DNA from: an uncultured Opitutaceae bacterium
GTDB taxonomy: Bacteria > Verrucomicrobiota > Verrucomicrobiia > Opitutales > Opitutaceae
NCBI GenBank assembly: GCA_903887455.1
Contig: CAISPT010000057.1
Coordinates: 1 to 44,359 of the forward strand
Reading direction: 5' to 3'
Length of the DNA stretch: 44,359 nt
Shown here: positions 9,201-18,105 of the stretch, piece by piece
Layout: the number at the start of each line of letters is the position of its first letter
Position numbering within the stretch: position 1 is the first letter of the stretch
The notes under the pieces: model-generated
What the model was told of the DNA's origin: nothing
Databases searched by the model: none
Seen by the model: only the letters and a program-made list of their open reading frames with translations
Translations under genes and position numbers: made by a program

Positions 9201-10637
9201 GGTGTTGTTGGAGCGCGTGTACGGGTCCAGGCCCACAAGGGTCGTGCGACCCGCGAAGGTGCAGTTTGGGGGCGTGGAGGCGGCCCCCAGGACCTTCGCC
9301 AGGTCCATGCGGCCACCACTCTGCGCCTTGCCGGCGAGGGAGGCGCTGGCTGCTGCGCCGTTCAGGACCCTGTTGATCGTCTGGCGGTAGGTGTCGCTCG
9401 GGTACTTCTCCCTGAGGAGCGCCACGGCGCCGGTAACAAAGGGCGCGGCCAGCGAGGTTCCGCTGGCGAAGGCGTAGGCCGAGTTTCCCGAGCTCGACGT
9501 AGAGAGGATGCTATCGCCCGGAGCAAAGATCTCGACTGAACCCGATCCGTAGTTCGAGAAATAGACCGGCAGGTCCCGGTTGTCGGTCGCGCCTACGGAG
9601 ACGATGTTGTCGAGGGGGTAATCGGCGGGGAAGGCCGGCGAGATGTCGATGTTCTCGCCGCTGTTTCCCGACGCGCACACGAAGACGATGCCCGCCTTGC
9701 CCGCGGCCTGTATCGCGTCCATCTCGGCCTGCGAGCCGGAGGAGCTCCCGAAGCTCGCATTGATCACCTGGACCTTGTGGGAGATGGCGTACTAGATGCA
9801 GGGAAGCTCATTTGAGATCGAGCCCGAGCCCGTCTTGTCGAGGAACGCGAGCTCCATCAGCTGCACCTGCCAGGCGACGCCGCTGATGCCCAAGGTGTTG
9901 TTGCCGACGGCCCCCACCACGCCGGAGGTGAGGGTCCCGTGGCCCTCGTCGTCCGACGGCGTCCCCGACTTGGTGAGGCCGTTCAGACCGTTGGCGGAGT
10001 CCGTCTCGCTCACCGTGTCCGCGGCCCCGGTGCTCGAGTCGACCGAGGCCAAGGAGACCGTCGTCCCCGGGTTCGGGTTCTTCCAGAGGTTGGCCGACAG
10101 GTCTTCGTGGGTGAGGAGCGCGCCGGAGTCCAGCATCCCGACCACCACGTCCGGAGCAGTCTTCTGGATATCCCACCCCGCCTCCGCATTGATGTCGGCT
10201 CCGGCAATGCCCCCGTTCGCGCCGGAGTTCTTGAGCCCCCACTGGGAGCCGAAGTTCTTGTCGTTAGGGACGGTGGCCTGCGTTTTCCTGACATAGTCGG
10301 GCTCCACGAACTCGTAGCGACCCGTCGACATCAGGCGAGCGATCGCGGCCGGCACGGTGTCTCCCGCGGCGAGCTGGATGACCCTGAGGCCCCCCAACCG
10401 ATCGTACCTGGCGCGCAGAACGAGGCCCTCGCCGCGCTCGGCCACACCCACCGAGTCCCTCGCCGCGGCCTTCGGCTTGGCGATCACGACCCCCTCCCGG
10501 TACTCCAGCGCCCCGCTTGGCGGGATGAGGAACCCGCGCGACGAGAGCGGCGACGCGGAGGAGGCGCATGCGAAAATGAGAATGCAGGCGGCCAGCACCA
10601 CATTGCGCAGGGTGCGTGCGACGGGCAGGTTGTTCAT
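6216..10637 (-). pseudogene. giant exported subtilase (S8) with propeller, Ig-like and repeated C-terminal domains, interrupted by in-frame TAG
   Basis: One reading frame of 1474 codons with a single internal TAG at 9792-9794 (codon 282). Part 1 (9792-10637) has a signal peptide, an inhibitor-like propeptide (about 35-120), Asp170 (GMLDSG) and His233 (DDEGHGT). After the stop the frame continues YAISHKVQVINASFGS, a normal subtilase segment, then oxyanion Asn325 (CASGNSG) and Ser395 (SGTSLAAPF). Two similar beta domains (HSLWxxWTAP) follow, then a PQQ/YVTN-like propeller with repeated GTVYxGSxDGxxYAF blades, an Ig-like domain (SYQWYLNGTAI) and two copies of a C-terminal surface domain (SARANVGTG..LIAGFVI). 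The stop falls where E, D or N is usual, so one base change (for example GAG to TAG) explains it. The 1183 codons after it are otherwise clean, so the lesion is recent, a sequence error or read through. The start at about 10637 begins the signal peptide; an ATG at 10703 is the alternative. Confidence 0.85.
6484..6970 (-). repeat. tandem duplication of the C-terminal surface domain
   Basis: Near-identical DNA blocks about 411 bp apart (around 6490-6556 and 6901-6967) both read TGCGCGAGGAC..CC....GTTGAAGGG on the + strand. They encode repeated LLRGVGPTLGxAPFN.GVLAQP segments in the two C-terminal domains of the subtilase. This points to an internal gene duplication; the two domains otherwise differ at many residues. 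Confidence 0.7.
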
Positions 10638-10764
10638 CGGTTCGGAGGGGACGGCTTCCGGGGGGGGACGACTAGCTCCTTGAGACACAAGACGCTCGGA
10701 CATGTGCCCTCGTTTCGGCTATCTTGTCCCAGGAGCGATCGTACGGTCCAGACCAGATGCGGCA

Positions 10765-13293
10765 CTAGGTCTCCTGACGCAGCACCTCGAGGGGCGGATG
10801 GTCGACGACGCCCCTCCCCGCGGCCCATCCCGTCAAGACCGAGAGCGCCGAGACGATTGCTATGGCAGCCGCCACTTGGCCGAAGGGCGCCGCCGCGGCG
10901 ACGTGAAACACGAAGTGCGCCAGCAGGAGGTTTCCCCCGACGGCGAACACCGAGCCCACCACGGCGGCCTGAAACCCGAGCACGGCGTATTCGACCAGTT
11001 GGATCGCCGCAAGCTGGCGCCGTGTGGCCCCAAGTGTCCGAAGAAGGACGGTCTCACGGATCCTCTGGTGGCGGCCCATGAGGACGGCGCCTGCCAAGAC
11101 GATGAGCCCGGTGGCCACGGTGAAGAGGGCCATGAACTGGATCGCAAACGCCACCTTCGAGAATATCCCGTCCAATGTCTCGACGACCAGGGCAAGGTCG
11201 ATCGCGGTGACGTTGGGGAACCTGTCGACCACCGCCCGCTGCACCCTGCCCGACTGGTCGGCGGACCCGGCGTGAAGCGCAGCCAGGTAGGTCTTTGGGG
11301 CCCCCTCAAGGACGCCGTCGGGAAAGACCACGAAAAAGTTGGGCTCCAGGCGCCTCCACTCGACGGTGCGGATGCTCCCCACGCGGGAGTGCACCACGAC
11401 CCCCTGCACGTCCCAGTCAACGGGGTCCCCGAGGTGCAGCTGCATGTCTCGCGCGAGACCCTCCTCGAGCGAGATCGGCACCGGGCCTCCACCGGGCGCC
11501 ACTGCCCCGGTGAACCGGCCCTCGACGACCTTCTCGGTCTGCGACAGCGATCCCCGGAAGGTCGAGCGGTACTCCCGGCGCAGCGCCCATGCCGCGACCT
11601 TCGGGTCCTTGTCCTTCATGAGGTCATCGACCGACCGACCCTTCACCGAGGCGATCCTCATGGTCACGATTGGCGCGCTTTCCACCACCGGGGTCCCAGC
11701 CTCCGCGGCCGCCGTCCTCAGGTCGGCGATCTGGTCGTCCTGGATATCGAAGAAAATGAGGTTCGGCCGGCCGAGGGTGCCCGCCCCCTCGATCTCGCGC
11801 AGGAGCGTCGTCCGGGCCAGAAAGAGCGTGAGGACAAGGAAAGTTCCGAGCCCGAGGGAGACCAGGAGAAGGACCGTGCGGTTGTTCGGGCGGTGGAGGT
11901 TCTCGAAACCCTGGCGGACGACGTAGGGCAGTCGCCTCGGGATAAACCGGCGGGCCGCCCAGGAGACCAGGTAACCGAGCCCGGCGAGCGAGAGGAATCC
12001 CAAACCAAGCATCGCCGCAAAGCCGAGGCCGACGGACAGCTGACCCGTCTGCCACACGGCGAAGCCGGCGACCGAGGCGGCGATCATTCCGGCGATTGCG
12101 AGCCTCCAGGGGTCGGCCGCGACGGCCGCCCGGTCGGCGACGGCCGAGCGCAGGGCCGCCAGCGGCGGGATCCGCCTTACGGCAAGAAGCGGCAGCAGGG
12201 AGAAGAGGAGGCAGATCACCACCCCGGCTCCCGTACCGCGCGCAAGGGCGGGCCACGAGACGAAGAAGTCGACGTCGACTGGCAGAAGGCCCTTGAAGAG
12301 CGCGGGCAGCGCCAGTTGGACAGCCACGCCCAGGGCTCCCCCGGCGACGGCACCGGCAATCCCGAGGGCAAAACCCTGAAGGAGGTAGACCGAGAAGCTC
12401 TGGCGGGCGCTGGCGCCCAGGCACCGGAGGATGGCGACGGTTGCGATCTTCCCGCGGATATAGGCGTGGAGCGAGCTTGCGACGCCGATGCCGCCGAGGA
12501 TGAGGGCCACGAAGCCCACGAGGCTCAGGAACCCGTCGAGGTGGGAGACGGCCTGGCCGAGGCTTCGCTTGCGCTCGCCCACCGTCTCGAACGAGAGGCG
12601 GAACTGAGGGAGCCTGTCCTTCATCTCTCGAACCACCACGTCGGCGTCCCTCCCCGCGGGCAGGCGCACCATCGCCCGGTACCTGGCGAGCGCCCCGGGC
12701 CCCGAAAGCCCGGTCCCGGCAAGCTCCCCCATGGAGATGTAGGCCCGGGGGGCCATCATCGCGACCCCGGGTGACTCGCCGGGCACCTTCTTGAGCGCCG
12801 CGGCCACGGTGAAGAGGGTTCGCCCGAGCTTCACGGCGTCGCCCGTGCGGAGGCCGTACTGCGCCAGGAGCGTCGGCTCGAGCACAACTGTGGGCGAGGA
12901 CCCCCGAAGCGCCTCCAGCCCGCCGGCGGGCTCGGTCTGGAACTTCCCGTAGTAGGGAAAGGCCCCCTCGACCGCGTGGACCTGGACTAGCCTCACGTGG
13001 GACTGCGACGGGATCGCCAGCATGGAGGAGAAGGTCTCCTCCCTGGAGATGTCGCCCCCCAGCCCCTTGAGGTACTCGAGAACCGGGGGGGCCAGCGGCG
13101 CCGGCGACGTCACGAAAAGATCGGCCCCGAGCAGGCCCTTCGCCTCCTGGTCGATCGCCTGGCGCACGTTCGCGCTGAACGAGCCGATCGAGACCAGGGC
13201 CGCGATCCCCAGCACGACGGAGAGGGAGTACAGGGCGAGCCTGCGCCGGGAGGCGCGCGAGTCGCGCCAGGCCATCAGGAGGGTGAAGCGCAT
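10765..13293 (-). CDS. ybbP: FtsX/MacB-like ABC transporter permease (YbbP type)
   Basis: Inner-membrane permease of about 842 residues. It has an N-terminal TM helix (LYSLSVVLGIAALVSIG), a large periplasmic domain, then FtsX-type helices (FLSLVGFVALILGGIGVASS and two more), a central pair (FAAMLGLGFLSLAGLG, TVLLLVSLGLGTFLVL), a second periplasmic domain and three C-terminal helices with LLRTLGATRRQ. Two FtsX cores with ten helices is the YbbP layout. The start MRFTLLMAWRDSRASRRR at 13293 lies 10 nt after the ATPase stop; an in-frame ATG at 13338 lies inside the ATPase gene. Together with the ATPase and the divergent TesA-like esterase it reproduces the E. coli ybbP-ybbA/tesA arrangement. The substrate is unknown; lipophilic or envelope material is inferred for the family. 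Confidence 0.87.
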   Translation of the reverse strand: MRFTLLMAWRDSRASRRRLALYSLSVVLGIAALVSIGSFSANVRQAIDQEAKGLLGADLFVTSPAPLAPPVLEYLKGLGGDISREETFSSMLAIPSQSHVRLVQVHAVEGAFPYYGKFQTEPAGGLEALRGSSPTVVLEPTLLAQYGLRTGDAVKLGRTLFTVAAALKKVPGESPGVAMMAPRAYISMGELAGTGLSGPGALARYRAMVRLPAGRDADVVVREMKDRLPQFRLSFETVGERKRSLGQAVSHLDGFLSLVGFVALILGGIGVASSLHAYIRGKIATVAILRCLGASARQSFSVYLLQGFALGIAGAVAGGALGVAVQLALPALFKGLLPVDVDFFVSWPALARGTGAGVVICLLFSLLPLLAVRRIPPLAALRSAVADRAAVAADPWRLAIAGMIAASVAGFAVWQTGQLSVGLGFAAMLGLGFLSLAGLGYLVSWAARRFIPRRLPYVVRQGFENLHRPNNRTVLLLVSLGLGTFLVLTLFLARTTLLREIEGAGTLGRPNLIFFDIQDDQIADLRTAAAEAGTPVVESAPIVTMRIASVKGRSVDDLMKDKDPKVAAWALRREYRSTFRGSLSQTEKVVEGRFTGAVAPGGGPVPISLEEGLARDMQLHLGDPVDWDVQGVVVHSRVGSIRTVEWRRLEPNFFVVFPDGVLEGAPKTYLAALHAGSADQSGRVQRAVVDRFPNVTAIDLALVVETLDGIFSKVAFAIQFMALFTVATGLIVLAGAVLMGRHQRIRETVLLRTLGATRRQLAAIQLVEYAVLGFQAAVVGSVFAVGGNLLLAHFVFHVAAAAPFGQVAAAIAIVSALSVLTGWAAGRGVVDHPPLEVLRQET

Positions 13294-13303
13294 GCCGGTG
13301 GAC

Positions 13304-13993
13304 CTAGGCGGCGCGCTCGTCGGACACGACCGTCCCACCCTTTAGCCGCAGGATCCGCTGGCAGCGTCCCGCCAGCTCGAAGTTGTGGGTCACCATGACG
13401 AGCGTCGTTCCGCGCTCCCGGTTGAGCCCGAAGATGAGCTCCACCATCGAGTCCGAGGTATCGCCGTCAAGGTTGCCCGTGGGCTCGTCGCAGAAGAGGA
13501 TCTTCGGCGAGTTGATGAAGGCCCTGGCAAGGGCGACCCGCTGCTGTTCGCCCCCCGACAACTGCACGGGGTAGTGGTCGAAGCGCGCCGCCAAGCCCAC
13601 GCGCTCAAGGAGCGCCCGGCCGGCCGGCTCGCAGCCGCGCTCCCCCCGGAGCTCAAGCGGCACCAGCACGTTCTCAAGGGCGGTGAGTGTCGGGATCAGC
13701 TGGAAGTTCTGGAAGACGAAGCCGACGCTCGCGTTTCGCACCCGGGCCCTGGCGTCCTCGTCGAGCGAGTCGATGCGCTCCCCGGCAAGCTCGACCGACC
13801 CGGCGGTTGCCCGGTCAAGCCCGGCGCACAGGCCGAGGAGGGTCGTTTTTCCGCTGCCGCTCGGCCCTACGATCGCCATGCTGGCACCCGGCCCGAGCTC
13901 GAAGCTCGCCTCGTGAAGGACAGTGAGCGGCCCCGCCGCCGTCGGATAGGTCTTCGTGAGCCGGGTGACCCGTAGCATCGCTAATTCTGGCAT
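13304..13993 (-). CDS. ybbA: ABC transporter ATP-binding protein (YbbA/LolD type)
   Basis: Cytoplasmic ATPase of about 229 residues that would power the adjacent permease. It shows Walker A GPSGSGKTT, Q-loop VFQNFQLIPTLTALENV, signature LSGGEQQR, Walker B ILFCDEPTGNLD and H-loop VTHNFELA, all typical of the MacB/LolD/YbbA branch. I take ATG 13993 (MPELAMLRVTRLTK); ATG 13978 is equally possible. Extension to 14053 is unlikely because the added residues are Arg-rich and unlike the family. It stops 10 nt before the permease start, so both are probably one transcript, divergent from tesA across about 110 bp. Confidence 0.93.
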   Translation of the reverse strand: MPELAMLRVTRLTKTYPTAAGPLTVLHEASFELGPGASMAIVGPSGSGKTTLLGLCAGLDRATAGSVELAGERIDSLDEDARARVRNASVGFVFQNFQLIPTLTALENVLVPLELRGERGCEPAGRALLERVGLAARFDHYPVQLSGGEQQRVALARAFINSPKILFCDEPTGNLDGDTSDSMVELIFGLNRERGTTLVMVTHNFELAGRCQRILRLKGGTVVSDERAA

Positions 13994-14103
13994 GGCGCTG
14001 AAGAAACACCGGGTGCGGGCGGAGCGCAAACGGGATCCGGGGGCGCGCCGCACAGAATACTCTCGAAGCGCAACGGGCGATGCCTCATCTCGACGGCTGT
14101 CCC

Positions 14104-14775
14104 ATGAACCCGCCGCTCCCCACCAGAACGATCCTGCGCGAGGCCTGTCGCGCCGTGGCCCTTGGGCTGGCCCTTCTGGCGGGACCCGCCCGCGCGGATG
14201 GGCCAGAGGCGCACCGGATCGTCTTCTTCGGCGACAGCCTTACAGCCGGTTACGGTCTCGCCGACCCGGATTCCCAGTCCTATCCGGCGAGGATCCAGGC
14301 CAGGATCGACGCCCAACACCTTCCGTGGCGGGTCGTGAACGCGGGGCTCAGCGGGGAGACGAGCGCCGGAGGCCTCAGGAGGGTCGACTGGGTGCTAGCC
14401 CAGAGGCCCGACATCTTCTTCTTGGCGCTCGGATCCAACGACGGACTCCGCGGGATCCCGACCGCGACCACCCGCGGCAACCTGCAGGCGATCATCGACC
14501 GCGTGCGCTCGAGATACCCGGAGGCTCGCATCATCCTGGCGGGCCTGCGCATGCCGCCGAGCCTAGGCGCCGACTACGCGGACTCCTTCGGCGCGATCTT
14601 CCCGGAGCTCGCCAAGCGAAACCAGCTCGCCCTGGTCCCGTTCCTCCTCGACGGCGTGGCCGAGAACCCCTCGCTCAACCAGGCCGACGGCATCCATCCG
14701 AACCCCGCGGGGGCGGAGGCCGTCGCGGCCGGGGTATGGAAGGTCCTAGGGCCGATCCTCGGGTCCAGGCCCTAG
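14104..14775 (+). CDS. tesA: TesA-type GDSL esterase/lysophospholipase
   Basis: Periplasmic SGNH hydrolase, 223 residues, that would hydrolyse esters and thioesters such as lysophospholipids or aryl esters. A signal peptide covers about residues 1-33 (ALGLALLAGPARA). Block I is FFGDSLTAGYGL with the nucleophile Ser, block II NAGLSGETSAGG with the oxyanion Gly, block III LGSNDGLRGI with Asn, and block V DGIHPNPAG with the catalytic Asp and His. These are the TesA signatures. ATG 14104 has the CCC-ATGAAC context; an ATG at 14080 is less likely. It is divergent from ybbA-ybbP, the conserved TesA neighbourhood, and stops with CTAG. Confidence 0.92.
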   Translation: MNPPLPTRTILREACRAVALGLALLAGPARADGPEAHRIVFFGDSLTAGYGLADPDSQSYPARIQARIDAQHLPWRVVNAGLSGETSAGGLRRVDWVLAQRPDIFFLALGSNDGLRGIPTATTRGNLQAIIDRVRSRYPEARIILAGLRMPPSLGADYADSFGAIFPELAKRNQLALVPFLLDGVAENPSLNQADGIHPNPAGAEAVAAGVWKVLGPILGSRP

Positions 14776-14922
14776 AGCGGGCCCACGCGGCGATGGGTAT
14801 TTCCCGGCAGAGTTCTCCCTTGCCCGAACAAATCCCTGCGGAGAGCCTCTGGCCATGCCGCGGCATCAACGCTCCCACCGACAAGCGCCGGCCCGCGCCA
14901 CATGCCAGGTGACTACGGCGAC

Positions 14923-16551
14923 ATGAAGTCCTGGACTGCCACGCTGCGCGCGGCGCTCCTCGCTGCCCTTTTACTCCTTCCGGGCGCCGTCCACGCCAAG
15001 CGCGAGACCCCCGCGGCGTCCGCGGCGAAGGCAGAGACCCTCCTTCTTGGGAACGGGGCCGAGCCGGAGGACCTCGACCCACAGGTCGTGACGGCCTATT
15101 CGGACCAGAACATCTTGATCGCGCTCTTCGAGGGCCTGACGGCGATCGACGAAAAGACGTCCCAGCCCGTCCCCGCGGCTGCCGCTTCCTGGGAGACGTC
15201 CCCGAACGGCCTCACCTGGACGTTCCACCTGAGGGAGGGCCTTCGATGGTCCGACGGCGAGGCGCTCACGGCCGACGACTTCGTGCAGTCATGGGTGCGG
15301 ATCCTCACGCCGGCGTTCGGGGCCGAGTACGCCAACCTGCTCTACCCGATCAAGGGCGCGGAGGAGTTCAACATGGGCTCCAGCAACGACCCAGCTATCC
15401 TCGGGCTCGCCTCGCCCGACGAGCGCACGATCCGCATAACGCTGGCACGGCCGACGCCCTACCTGGCGGCCCTGGTCGCCCAGCCCCCGTGGTTCCCCGT
15501 TAACCCCCGCGTCCTTGAACACTACGGAGCCACCACAAAGCGGGGCACCCAGTGGACCCGCGCCGGCAACCTTGTCGGCAACGGCCCCTTCATCCTCGAC
15601 GAGTGGACGCCCAACTCGAGGATCGTCGTGGCGAAGAACCCCAACTACTGGAACGCCGACGCGGTGACGCTGCGCCAGATCGTCTTCTTCCCCAACGAGA
15701 GCCCGGATACCGAGGAGAAGGATTTCCGGGCGGGCCAGCTGCACCTCACCTACTCCCTGCCCCTGTCCAAGATCGAGGCCTACAGGAAGGCGTCGCCGGA
15801 GCTCCTCCGGGTGGACCCGTTCCTGCAGACGTTCTTCCTCAGGTTCAACACCAAGCGCCCCCCCTTTGATGACGCCCGGGTCCGCAGGGCCCTCTCGCTC
15901 GCCGTCGACCGGGACCTGATCGCCAGGCGGGTCCTTTCCGGCGGATATCCGCCCGCCCACTCCCTCACGCCCCCTGACTGCGGCGGATACACCTCACGCT
16001 CCCGGGTGGAGCTCGACCTAGAGCAGGCCAGGAAGCTCCTCTCCGACGCGGGATTCCCGGGAGGAAAGGGATTTAGGCCGTTCGAGGTCCAGGTCCGCAA
16101 TGACGAGGTGCAGCCGGTCGTCATGGAGGCCGTTCAGGCGATGTGGTCCAAGGGTCTCGGCGTCCACATGACGATCGCCACGGTCGAGCAGAAGACCTGG
16201 ATACAGAACCAGCAGACGCTCGACTACGACGTGTCGACCGCGGGCTGGGCCGGTGACTTCCTCGATCCGGTCACCTTCCTGGACCTTTTCGTCACCGGCG
16301 GCGGCAACAACTGGACCGGATGGGGTGAAAAGGCCTATGACCAGATCCTGGACCAAGCCGGTTCGGAGCAGTCGCAGGCGGCGCGGTTCGAGGACTTCCA
16401 GAAGGCCGAGGCCTACCTCCTTGAGCAGGGCCCAGTGGCGCCGCTCTACTACGGGGCCAGGGCCTACCTGATTGCGCCCTGCGTAGGGGGATGGACACCG
16501 GCACTTCTCGGGTACCACCGCTACACCCTCGTGCGCCTCTCCGAGGAGTGA
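14923..16551 (+). CDS. oligopeptide ABC transporter substrate-binding protein (OppA/SBP5 family)
   Basis: Periplasmic binding protein of 542 residues with a Sec signal peptide (TLRAALLAALLLLPGAVHA, then KRETP). It has no lipobox cysteine, so it should be soluble. Family marks are the mature N-terminus NGAEPEDLDPQ, LFEGLTAID, WTFHLREGLRWSDGEALTADDFVQSW and the later FDDARVRRALSLAVDRD. These match the oligopeptide-binding OppA/MppA branch. The ATG at 14902 is seven codons upstream; 14923 begins a standard signal peptide. No permease or ATPase genes lie beside it, so it is an orphan binding protein that may serve a transporter elsewhere or peptide signalling or recycling. Confidence 0.88.
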   Translation: MKSWTATLRAALLAALLLLPGAVHAKRETPAASAAKAETLLLGNGAEPEDLDPQVVTAYSDQNILIALFEGLTAIDEKTSQPVPAAAASWETSPNGLTWTFHLREGLRWSDGEALTADDFVQSWVRILTPAFGAEYANLLYPIKGAEEFNMGSSNDPAILGLASPDERTIRITLARPTPYLAALVAQPPWFPVNPRVLEHYGATTKRGTQWTRAGNLVGNGPFILDEWTPNSRIVVAKNPNYWNADAVTLRQIVFFPNESPDTEEKDFRAGQLHLTYSLPLSKIEAYRKASPELLRVDPFLQTFFLRFNTKRPPFDDARVRRALSLAVDRDLIARRVLSGGYPPAHSLTPPDCGGYTSRSRVELDLEQARKLLSDAGFPGGKGFRPFEVQVRNDEVQPVVMEAVQAMWSKGLGVHMTIATVEQKTWIQNQQTLDYDVSTAGWAGDFLDPVTFLDLFVTGGGNNWTGWGEKAYDQILDQAGSEQSQAARFEDFQKAEAYLLEQGPVAPLYYGARAYLIAPCVGGWTPALLGYHRYTLVRLSEE

Positions 16552-16598
16552 GGTATCGGATTGTCCCGGGCCCACACGAGCGCGTACCCTCCCCCCAG

Positions 16599-17069
16599 AT
16601 GCGAATCCCACTCCTGGCGCTCCTTCTCCTCTGCCTTGCCACCGCCGCCCGGGCCGGCGAGGTGACCTTCAAGCGCGTCTGGCCGCAGTGGTACGACGCG
16701 GACTCCTTCCAGAGCTTCTATGAGGACCACACGGGCAAGGAGCTGACGGGAAAATGGATAGTCGTGAGGAGCCAGCCCGGGGACAGGGCGGGCATCTACT
16801 TCCTGACCCGGGTGGAGAACCCAGACGGAGCCATTAGAGGGGCCACCTTCACCCTCCGCGTGATCGCACCCGACTCGACCGACACGGTCACGTTCAACTT
16901 CCCCCAGGACATCCCCGCCGGAAGCCACCTCTTCCAGATCGGACTGACGGGCAAGGACTGGAACAAGCCCCGGATCCAGCCCGTCGCGTGGCAGCTCGAG
17001 CTCCGCTCAGCCGACGGCAGGGTCCTTGCGCAGGCGAAGAGCTTCCTCTGGGACAAGGGCGGGAAGTAG
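16599..17069 (+). CDS. small secreted protein of unknown function
   Basis: A 156-residue protein with a clear signal peptide (MRIPLLALLLLCLATAARA, then GEVTFKRVWPQWYDADSF). The mature part is beta-rich, with Arg/Asp/Trp-rich segments and a central TFTLRVIAPDSTDTVTFNF stretch, suggesting an immunoglobulin-like beta-sandwich. I do not recognise the family. The ATG at 16599 follows CCCCCCAG, the C-rich leader seen at many genes here. It lies 47 nt after the peptide-binding protein and 18 nt before the DNA glycosylase gene, so the three may be co-transcribed. Confidence 0.7.
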   Translation: MRIPLLALLLLCLATAARAGEVTFKRVWPQWYDADSFQSFYEDHTGKELTGKWIVVRSQPGDRAGIYFLTRVENPDGAIRGATFTLRVIAPDSTDTVTFNFPQDIPAGSHLFQIGLTGKDWNKPRIQPVAWQLELRSADGRVLAQAKSFLWDKGGK

Positions 17070-17087
17070 CCGGGGCCGGAAAGCCCG

Positions 17088-17675
17088 ATGATCGACCCGC
17101 TCAACGTCACGGACACGTCGCGCTCGGCCGAGGAGCTCGAGGAGTTCCTGCTCTTCTGCGTCGTCGTCGCGGGAAAGAATGCGGACCAGCAGGCGGCCAA
17201 GCTCGAGCGCTTCCTTAAGGGACGCAGGCCCTTCGCCTACATCCGCTCGAACGAGCAGGGACTCGAAGGCCTCCTGCGGGAGGTTCGGCTGGGAAAGTAC
17301 TCGCTGCTCGTCCGGAGCTTCCTCGCCCTGGCCCGGTCGGGCATCGACCTGCGCGAGTGCAGGTGGGAGGACCTGACCCAGTTTCCAGGCATCGGGATAA
17401 AGACGGCGAAATTCTTCACGCTCCACTCCCGGCCTGGGCAGATGCTCGGCGTCCTCGACACCCACGTCCTCTCATGGATGCGCGAGCACTGGGGGCCGGC
17501 CCCGGGGGCAAGGGGCGCCGTGCCCCGGCACTCGCCCCAGGACCGGGATCTCTACCGGTTCTGGGAAACCGTGTTTTTCGGTATGGTCGCGGCCCGTTTC
17601 CACGGGCGGGGCCCCATCGACTGGGCGAAGTTTGACCTCGACCTCTGGAAAGAGCGGCGGGGCAGCGCGGCCTAG
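17088..17675 (+). CDS. small HhH-GPD DNA glycosylase-like protein
   Basis: A 195-residue protein of the helix-hairpin-helix glycosylase superfamily (base excision repair). The hairpin motif is FPGIGIKTAKFF (99-110), with a Lys at the position of the Schiff-base Lys of endonuclease III (K105 in GxGxKTA). The catalytic Asp is D124 in GVLDTHVLSWM. This combination predicts a bifunctional glycosylase/AP lyase. No C-terminal 4Fe-4S cysteines are present. The size and the acidic N-terminal helices resemble the small 8-oxoguanine glycosylases (AGOG-like), which is a guess. The stop codon lies in a CTAG at 17672-17675 shared with the convergent glyoxalase gene. Confidence 0.75.
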   Translation: MIDPLNVTDTSRSAEELEEFLLFCVVVAGKNADQQAAKLERFLKGRRPFAYIRSNEQGLEGLLREVRLGKYSLLVRSFLALARSGIDLRECRWEDLTQFPGIGIKTAKFFTLHSRPGQMLGVLDTHVLSWMREHWGPAPGARGAVPRHSPQDRDLYRFWETVFFGMVAARFHGRGPIDWAKFDLDLWKERRGSAA

Positions 17676-18049
17676 CCCCTTTGGATCAGCTCAACCTCGT
17701 AGCCCTCCGGGGCGTCGATAAACGCGATGACGGAGCCTGAGCCTGTCTTGGTCGGGCCGTCCGAGAGCTTGACGCCCTTAAGGGCGATCTCGGCCGCGAA
17801 GGCCTCGATGCTATCCACCTCGAAGGCGAGGTGCATCAGGTCGGCCTGCACGGCGACCGGCGGGCTGTCCGGCAGCTGGCAAAGCTCGATCTCCTCGTCG
17901 CTGTTGGGGACCTGGACGAAGGCGAGCTTCGCCCCCCTCGGGGAGGTGTGGCGCCTGGAGACCCTGAGCCCGAGGATGTCCTCGTAGAACCTGACGCTCC
18001 GCTCGAGGTCGTTCACGCGCATCCGGGTGTGGAGGAATTTTTTGACCAT
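17672..18049 (-). CDS. gloA: lactoylglutathione lyase (glyoxalase I)
   Basis: Cytoplasmic VOC-fold metalloenzyme of 125 residues that would isomerise the methylglyoxal-glutathione hemithioacetal to lactoylglutathione. The four metal ligands sit at nearly the E. coli GloA positions: H7 (LHTRMRV), E55 (EEIELCQ), H73 (LMHLAFEV) and E120 (GYEVELIQ). DGPTKTGSGSVIAFIDAPEGY is the standard C-terminal loop. The start ATG at 18049 gives the family N-terminus MVKKFLHTRM; upstream in-frame sequence belongs to the promoter region. Methylglyoxal is a typical by-product of sugar catabolism. It is divergent from a DUF1080 gene across a 115-bp spacer with an inverted repeat. Confidence 0.9.
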   Translation of the reverse strand: MVKKFLHTRMRVNDLERSVRFYEDILGLRVSRRHTSPRGAKLAFVQVPNSDEEIELCQLPDSPPVAVQADLMHLAFEVDSIEAFAAEIALKGVKLSDGPTKTGSGSVIAFIDAPEGYEVELIQRG

Positions 18050-18105
18050 AGTATGAGTGTAGGCGCGCCCGCGCCCGCCGCAAGCGCCCGCCTCGGCCCG
18101 GCCCC

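Noticed and set aside
7440-9539. Long + strand frame of about 700 codons inside the subtilase gene
   Set aside because: It is Arg/Gly/Val-rich with no recognisable domain and is the exact antisense of the propeller and surface domains; an artefact of high GC.
10702-12774. Long + strand frame opposite the permease gene
   Set aside because: Low-complexity Gly/Arg/Asp-rich translation with no domain; the minus strand encodes a clear FtsX-type permease.
14776-14922. Possible small gene between tesA and the peptide-binding protein
   Set aside because: Frames here are short and Arg/Pro-rich with no start context or family resemblance.
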